Shown one piece after another: positions 60,204 to 64,000 of a DNA stretch of 64,000 nt (within the stretch, counting starts at the first letter, position 1; the number at the start of each line of letters is the position of its first letter). Made by a program: the position numbers and the translations under genes. Location of the stretch: positions 1 to 64,000 of the forward strand of contig CAZWHQ010000015.1 in the NCBI GenBank assembly GCA_964633715.1. The letters are read 5' to 3'. Below the pieces are notes generated by a model. The model was not told where the DNA came from. It did not search any database and saw only the letters and a list, made by a program, of their open reading frames with translations. The DNA comes from JAUWVG01 sp964633715. Lineage in GTDB: Bacteria; Acidobacteriota; Aminicenantia; Aminicenantales; Aminicenantaceae.

Positions 60204-61691
60204 ATGGGTGGTCACTCTTATCTCTCATTTGATTTGGGGGCAGAAAGTGGACGATCGATCGTTGGCCATCTCGAAAACGGCCGATTGACTTTAAAGGAGG
60301 TCACACGTTTTCCCAACAGAATGCTCTCCGAACAGGGACACCTTTATTGGGATGTCCATTACCTTATAAAAGAGATAAAAAAAGGCATAAAAGAGTGTGT
60401 TCAACAAAGCCATATTCCGGATAGCCTTGGGATTGATACTTGGGGTGTGGATTTTTCTCTCCTTGATAAAACCGGAAAACTCCTCTCTTTGCCCTTTGCC
60501 TACCGAGATCCAAGAAATGAGGGAGCCATGGAGGAGTTCTTTCAGTTTGTCCCTCGAGAAAGAATTTATGCTCTTACCGGCATCCAATTTCTCCAATTCA
60601 ATTCGCTTTTTCAGCTTTACGCCTTAAAGAGAGACCAATCGCCGTTTCTCCATTTGGTTGACAATCTTCTCTTTATGCCGGATTTGTTCAATTTTTTTTT
60701 GACAGGAATAAAAGCGACAGAATTTACTTACGCGACAACATCTCAGCTCTACAATCCCCAAAAAGAAAAATGGGAGCAAGAACTTTTTGATGTTCTAAAC
60801 ATTCCAACGTCCATAATGCAGAACATCGTTCCACCTGGAACAAAAATATCAACTCTCAATAAATCCACTTGTACTGAGACAGGGATAAAGAGTCTTCCTG
60901 TCATAGCCGTAGCTTCTCATGATACGGCATCGGCTGTGGCGGCCGTTCCTGCTGATAATAAAAACTGGGCATTCATCAGTTCAGGAACATGGTCCTGCAT
61001 GGGAATGGAAATTCAAAAACCAATCATTAATGACAGGGCTATAAAATTGAACTTCACAAATGAGGGAGGCGTAGAAGGCACTTTTAGGTTTTTAAAGAAC
61101 ATAATGGGACTCTGGCTTCTTCAAGAATGCCGGAAAATTTGGGCGAAGGACAAGCTGTACAGCTATGAACATTTGATGGATGCTGCCCTGACTGCGCCTG
61201 CTTTTCAATCGATTTTAGATCCGGATTGGCCCGATTTTCTCAATCCGCCTGATATGACTGAAGCAATCAACCGCTTCTGTTTGAAGACGAATCAACCTCT
61301 GCCGGAGAGTCTTTCCTCTTACGTCAGGTGCATCTTAGAGAGCTTGGCTCTGAAATACCGATTTGTGCTTGAGCAGTTGGAATCGATAAGATCCCAAACG
61401 ATTGAACGTATCCATATTATTGGAGGAGGAGCTAAGAATCGGCTCCTCTGTCAGTTTGCAGCGAATGCGATGTCCCGTACAGTTTATGCAGGCCCGAGTG
61501 AAGCTACGGCAATAGGAAATATCTTGGTTCAAGCAAAGGCTTTAGGACATATCCAATCGTTGAAGGAAATCAGAGACATCATCCGGAATTCTTTCCCCCT
61601 TGAAATCTACGAGCCGGAAAATGTCGGTGTATGGGAAGACGCCTATTTGTCGTTCTCAGAACTGCTGCTTTCCTCAAGAGGAAAAAAATGA
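60204..61691 (+). CDS. rhaB: rhamnulokinase
   Basis: This FGGY-family kinase phosphorylates L-rhamnulose at C1. The N-terminal SFDLGAESGRSIVG loop, GIDTWGVDFSLLD, the YATTSQLYN segment, SSGTWSCMGME and the C-terminal IHIIGGGAKNRLLCQFAANA are typical. It has 495 residues from the ATG at 60204. A frame extending to 60168 would begin in the -35 box and is rejected. The rhaA start overlaps its stop. Confidence 0.92.
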   Translation: MGGHSYLSFDLGAESGRSIVGHLENGRLTLKEVTRFPNRMLSEQGHLYWDVHYLIKEIKKGIKECVQQSHIPDSLGIDTWGVDFSLLDKTGKLLSLPFAYRDPRNEGAMEEFFQFVPRERIYALTGIQFLQFNSLFQLYALKRDQSPFLHLVDNLLFMPDLFNFFLTGIKATEFTYATTSQLYNPQKEKWEQELFDVLNIPTSIMQNIVPPGTKISTLNKSTCTETGIKSLPVIAVASHDTASAVAAVPADNKNWAFISSGTWSCMGMEIQKPIINDRAIKLNFTNEGGVEGTFRFLKNIMGLWLLQECRKIWAKDKLYSYEHLMDAALTAPAFQSILDPDWPDFLNPPDMTEAINRFCLKTNQPLPESLSSYVRCILESLALKYRFVLEQLESIRSQTIERIHIIGGGAKNRLLCQFAANAMSRTVYAGPSEATAIGNILVQAKALGHIQSLKEIRDIIRNSFPLEIYEPENVGVWEDAYLSFSELLLSSRGKK

Positions 61692-62956
61692 AACAAAATA
61701 AAGTATTGCTGGCCTATTCAGAGGCCCGAGATCGTTATGCAAATTTGGGTGTGGATACCGAAAAAGTTCTAAAAAAACTCGAAGCCATCAACATTTCTCT
61801 CCACTGCTGGCAGGGGGATGACCTTTCTGGATTTGAGAAACCGGATGCACATCTTGAGGGGGGAGGACTTCAGGTTACGGGGAGTTATCCAGGAAGGGCG
61901 CGTAATATTGATGAACTCCGTTTAGATTTGGAGAAAGCCTTTTCTCTAATCCCTGGATTCCACCGCCTCAATCTTCATGCCATTTATGGGGATTTTCAGG
62001 GAAAAAATGTGGAAAGAGATACCATCGAGCCAGAGCACTATACAAGCTGGACCCAGTGGGCAAAAGAGAATAATCTCGAGCTTGATTTTAATGCCACTTG
62101 CTTTTCACACCCCAAGGCTGAAACGGGATTTACTCTAAGTCATCGCGAAAAGGCCATCAGAAGTTTCTGGATCGAACATGTGAAACGCTGTCGGGACATC
62201 GCATCCTATTTCGGGCAGAGACAGAAATCTCCAAGCATCCATAACCTTTGGATACCAGATGGATCCAAGGATAATCCTGTCGATCGCTGGACTCCTCGAA
62301 GGCTGCTTAAAAATTCACTGGATACAATATATAGAGAAAAATATTCGTCAAAAAACCTCAGGGATTCAGTCGAGAGTAAACTTTTTGGGATAGGAAGTGA
62401 AGCCTATGTGGTGGGTTCTCACGAATTTTATCTGGGAATCGCCTTAGAAAAGAATCTGATGGCTTGTCTGGATATGGGACATTTTCACCCCACAGAATCT
62501 GTGTCTGATAAAATTTCGTCAATTCTTCAGTTTTCAGATGAGCTCCTTCTTCATATCAGCCGGGGAGTGAGATGGGACAGTGATCACGTGGTGATATTGA
62601 ATGATGATTTGAGACACATCGCCGAAGAAATTGTACGTGGAGATGTGATGGATAGGGTTCATGTGGCTTTAGATTTTTTTGATGCAAGTTTGAACCGTGT
62701 GGGGGCCTGGATTGTGGGCGTTAGAGCCACACTGAAAGGATTTTTGTGTGCAATGCTTGAGCCCCTGGAGCATTTAAAGAGCCTAGAGGATGGAGATGAC
62801 TATTTTTCACGTCTGGCACTTCTTGAAGAACTCAAGGCCATGCCCTATGGAGCTGTATGGGATTTTTATTGTTTAAAAAAGGATGTTCCTAAAGCCAATG
62901 AATGGATAACCTCAGTGAAAGATTATGAGAATCGAATATTGAGCCGCCGTCAATAA
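61688..62956 (+). CDS. rhaA: L-rhamnose isomerase
   Basis: RhaA converts L-rhamnose to L-rhamnulose, the substrate of RhaB. Its sequence matches the classical E. coli type throughout: ISLHCWQGDDLSGFE, LNLHAIYGDF, DFNATCFSHPKAETGFTLSH, IPDGSKD, VESKLFGIGSEAYVVGSHEFYLG, and the metal-site LDMGHFHPTE and RWDSDHVV. The ATG at 61688 overlaps the rhaB stop (ATGA). It has 422 residues. RhaD aldolase and the RhaR/RhaS regulators are not in the window. The lsrF-like aldolase at the far left is not an obvious substitute. Confidence 0.95.
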   Translation: MKQNKVLLAYSEARDRYANLGVDTEKVLKKLEAINISLHCWQGDDLSGFEKPDAHLEGGGLQVTGSYPGRARNIDELRLDLEKAFSLIPGFHRLNLHAIYGDFQGKNVERDTIEPEHYTSWTQWAKENNLELDFNATCFSHPKAETGFTLSHREKAIRSFWIEHVKRCRDIASYFGQRQKSPSIHNLWIPDGSKDNPVDRWTPRRLLKNSLDTIYREKYSSKNLRDSVESKLFGIGSEAYVVGSHEFYLGIALEKNLMACLDMGHFHPTESVSDKISSILQFSDELLLHISRGVRWDSDHVVILNDDLRHIAEEIVRGDVMDRVHVALDFFDASLNRVGAWIVGVRATLKGFLCAMLEPLEHLKSLEDGDDYFSRLALLEELKAMPYGAVWDFYCLKKDVPKANEWITSVKDYENRILSRRQ

Positions 62957-63237
62957 AACACTCAGCTTGCCAAATTTTCGCTTTTTCGGATTCAAGTTTT
63001 CTCAGGATTAAACCGCGTTCGAAATCGCCTATCCGGTAAAGTTGTATAGGAATCTCTTATTTGTGTATGTTATCACTTCCCGGCCAACTCCAATAATTGA
63101 TCGTGCTCTTTTCAAGGGAGAAAAAAGGGGCCTGTGGCGAAATCTGGAAATTGGAAAGTAAGGTTTAAAACTCAGCAAATGGCAAAATTTTCCTAAAGCC
63201 TACGAACAAACAGTTTGGATCTAGACTTGCGGGGTGT
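62957..63237. other. gene-free stretch between rhaA and the molybdenum hydroxylase gene
   Basis: No coding frame or tRNA is seen. A loose direct repeat (AAAACACTCAGC near 62957, AAAACTCAGC near 63167, each followed by a CAAATTTTC-like string) spans the region. No strong terminator was found for either flanking gene. Confidence 0.4.
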
Positions 63238-64000
63238 TCATCCCGACATTTTGGCCTTGATTCTCTCCCTTGTCATCGGAAGTTGGAGCATCCGGATTCC
63301 AGCCGCATCGTAGATGGCATTGGCTACCACCGCACCCATATTGATTATGGCCGGTTCCCCTCCTCCTTGAGGAGAAAGTTGTTTGTTGTCAACGAACACG
63401 GTTTCGATTTCAGGCAGCCACGAAAAGCGGGGAATTTCATAGGTATCAAAATTCTCCTCAAGAATCTGCCCTCCCTGGAATCGAACATCTTCTGTCAGTG
63501 CATACCCCAATCCCATCGTGATACAGCTCTCCATCTGCAGCCGGGCCCCTTCAGGGTTGATAACAAGCCCCATGTCCTGAGCACAAACCAGACGTTTGAC
63601 AACAACCTGTCCCGAAGACGCCACCTCCACTTGAGCGATGGACGCCACATACGTGCCGGCATCGATACCGCAGGCCACACCATATCCGCGCCGGCTTGGA
63701 GAGACGGCCTGAGTCCAGCCGAACTTATCGGCAACAGCTTTGAGCACGTTGATCATCCGTTTATCTGCCAGATTGTCCAACCGGAATTCCACGGGATCTT
63801 TTTCTGCCCGAGCGGCCAGAATGTCGATCTGGGATTCCCTCGCAAATGTATTCGTGTTGTTGGACGGGGCCCTCCAGGCTCCGGTTGCAAAGGGATGGGT
63901 ACCGGCTCCCCCCCTCCATCCAGAACCGTAAACGACCGTTCTGTGGTTGGGGATCTTGTAGAAGTGTTCGGCGCCACGGCTTCCAGCAAAATAGACATGA
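63238..64000 (-). CDS. xanthine dehydrogenase/isoquinoline oxidoreductase family molybdopterin-binding subunit, C-terminal part
   Basis: The frame stays open to the right edge of the window, so the gene is cut off there. The visible C-terminal 253 residues or so read AGSRGAEHFYKIPN, then GAWRAPSNNTNTFARESQIDILAARAEKDPVEFRLDNL, GYGVACGIDAGTYVA, VCAQDMGLVINPEG, and the terminal molybdenum-site QGGGEPAIINMGAVVANAIYDA with the catalytic glutamate. It hydroxylates aldehydes or N-heterocycles with molybdenum cofactor. Its base composition is clearly more GC-rich than the rest of the window, and it is separated by a gene-free stretch. Confidence 0.88.
   Translation of the reverse strand, partial: HVYFAGSRGAEHFYKIPNHRTVVYGSGWRGGAGTHPFATGAWRAPSNNTNTFARESQIDILAARAEKDPVEFRLDNLADKRMINVLKAVADKFGWTQAVSPSRRGYGVACGIDAGTYVASIAQVEVASSGQVVVKRLVCAQDMGLVINPEGARLQMESCITMGLGYALTEDVRFQGGQILEENFDTYEIPRFSWLPEIETVFVDNKQLSPQGGGEPAIINMGAVVANAIYDAAGIRMLQLPMTRERIKAKMSG

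Noticed and set aside
63753..63998. 81-codon minus-strand frame at the right edge
   Set aside because: It overlaps the true molybdenum hydroxylase frame, which stays open to the edge and reads conserved family motifs.

Overview
The window comes from a diderm (Gram-negative type) bacterium of moderate-to-low GC. It has many signal peptides and lipoboxes, a bacterial alpha-2-macroglobulin with its penicillin-binding protein 1C, PgpA and a Tat-like signal. The mix of gene families (tandem M16 peptidase homologues, an FtcD fusion, nucleotide-transporter-like proteins carrying HEAT repeats, hydantoinase A/B, stand-alone RhaA/RhaB) recalls uncultured lineages such as Aminicenantes or neighbouring Acidobacteriota-like groups. 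That placement is an impression from gene content and has low certainty. No rRNA, tRNA, CRISPR array, intact transposase or prophage was seen.

Left part (1-6350, plus strand): a zinc alcohol dehydrogenase, an LsrF-like class I aldolase/thiolase and a nitrilase-superfamily amidase stand together. They are followed by a NusG paralogue, a DegT-type sugar aminotransferase, AsnA asparagine synthetase and a small DUF5654 membrane protein. Next (6357-21813, minus strand) is a very compact run that may be a single operon, read from right to left: alpha-2-macroglobulin, PbpC, a RidA with a possible Tat/lipoprotein leader, FmdB zinc ribbon, HyuA, HyuB, an atypical Nramp transporter, a threonine-dehydratase-like enzyme and an ornithine-cyclodeaminase-like enzyme. 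A divergent XRE-plus-metallopeptidase regulator (21936-23009) faces it.

Middle (23013-33471): PepD dipeptidase; galactokinase coupled to a ZnuABC zinc uptake system; a macro-domain protein; FtcD; and two secreted M16 homologues that both lack the zinc motif. From 33536 to 40717 (minus) there is a partner-switching set: a STAS protein, two nucleotide-transporter-like proteins with C-terminal helical repeats, and an FHA-GAF-PP2C phosphatase. An RsbW-like kinase lies at 49427-49834.

The most intriguing region is 35271-47229. Three secreted proteins of one paralogous family carry motifs like those of atypical (HipA/FAM20/PI-kinase type) kinases. They lie next to a secreted calcineurin-like phosphatase and three NTT-type transporter homologues. 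This could be an extracytoplasmic phosphorylation system with its own nucleotide supply, but that is a hypothesis.

Right part: an RHH regulator-Sat-CysC sulfate-activation operon with a perfect operator-like palindrome (47270-49376); MetK; a tightly overlapping housekeeping operon asnS-rimO-pgpA-cinA-thpR-plsY-gpsA-TPR lipoprotein (58395 down to 51177); a gene-poor stretch with an inverted-repeat, MITE-like element (58453-59062); a URO-D-family gene divergent from rhaBA (59063-62956); and the C-terminal part of a higher-GC molybdenum hydroxylase large subunit running off the right edge. Several genes that lack a Shine-Dalgarno sequence have a -10 box 7-15 bases before the start codon, which suggests leaderless or very short-leader transcripts.
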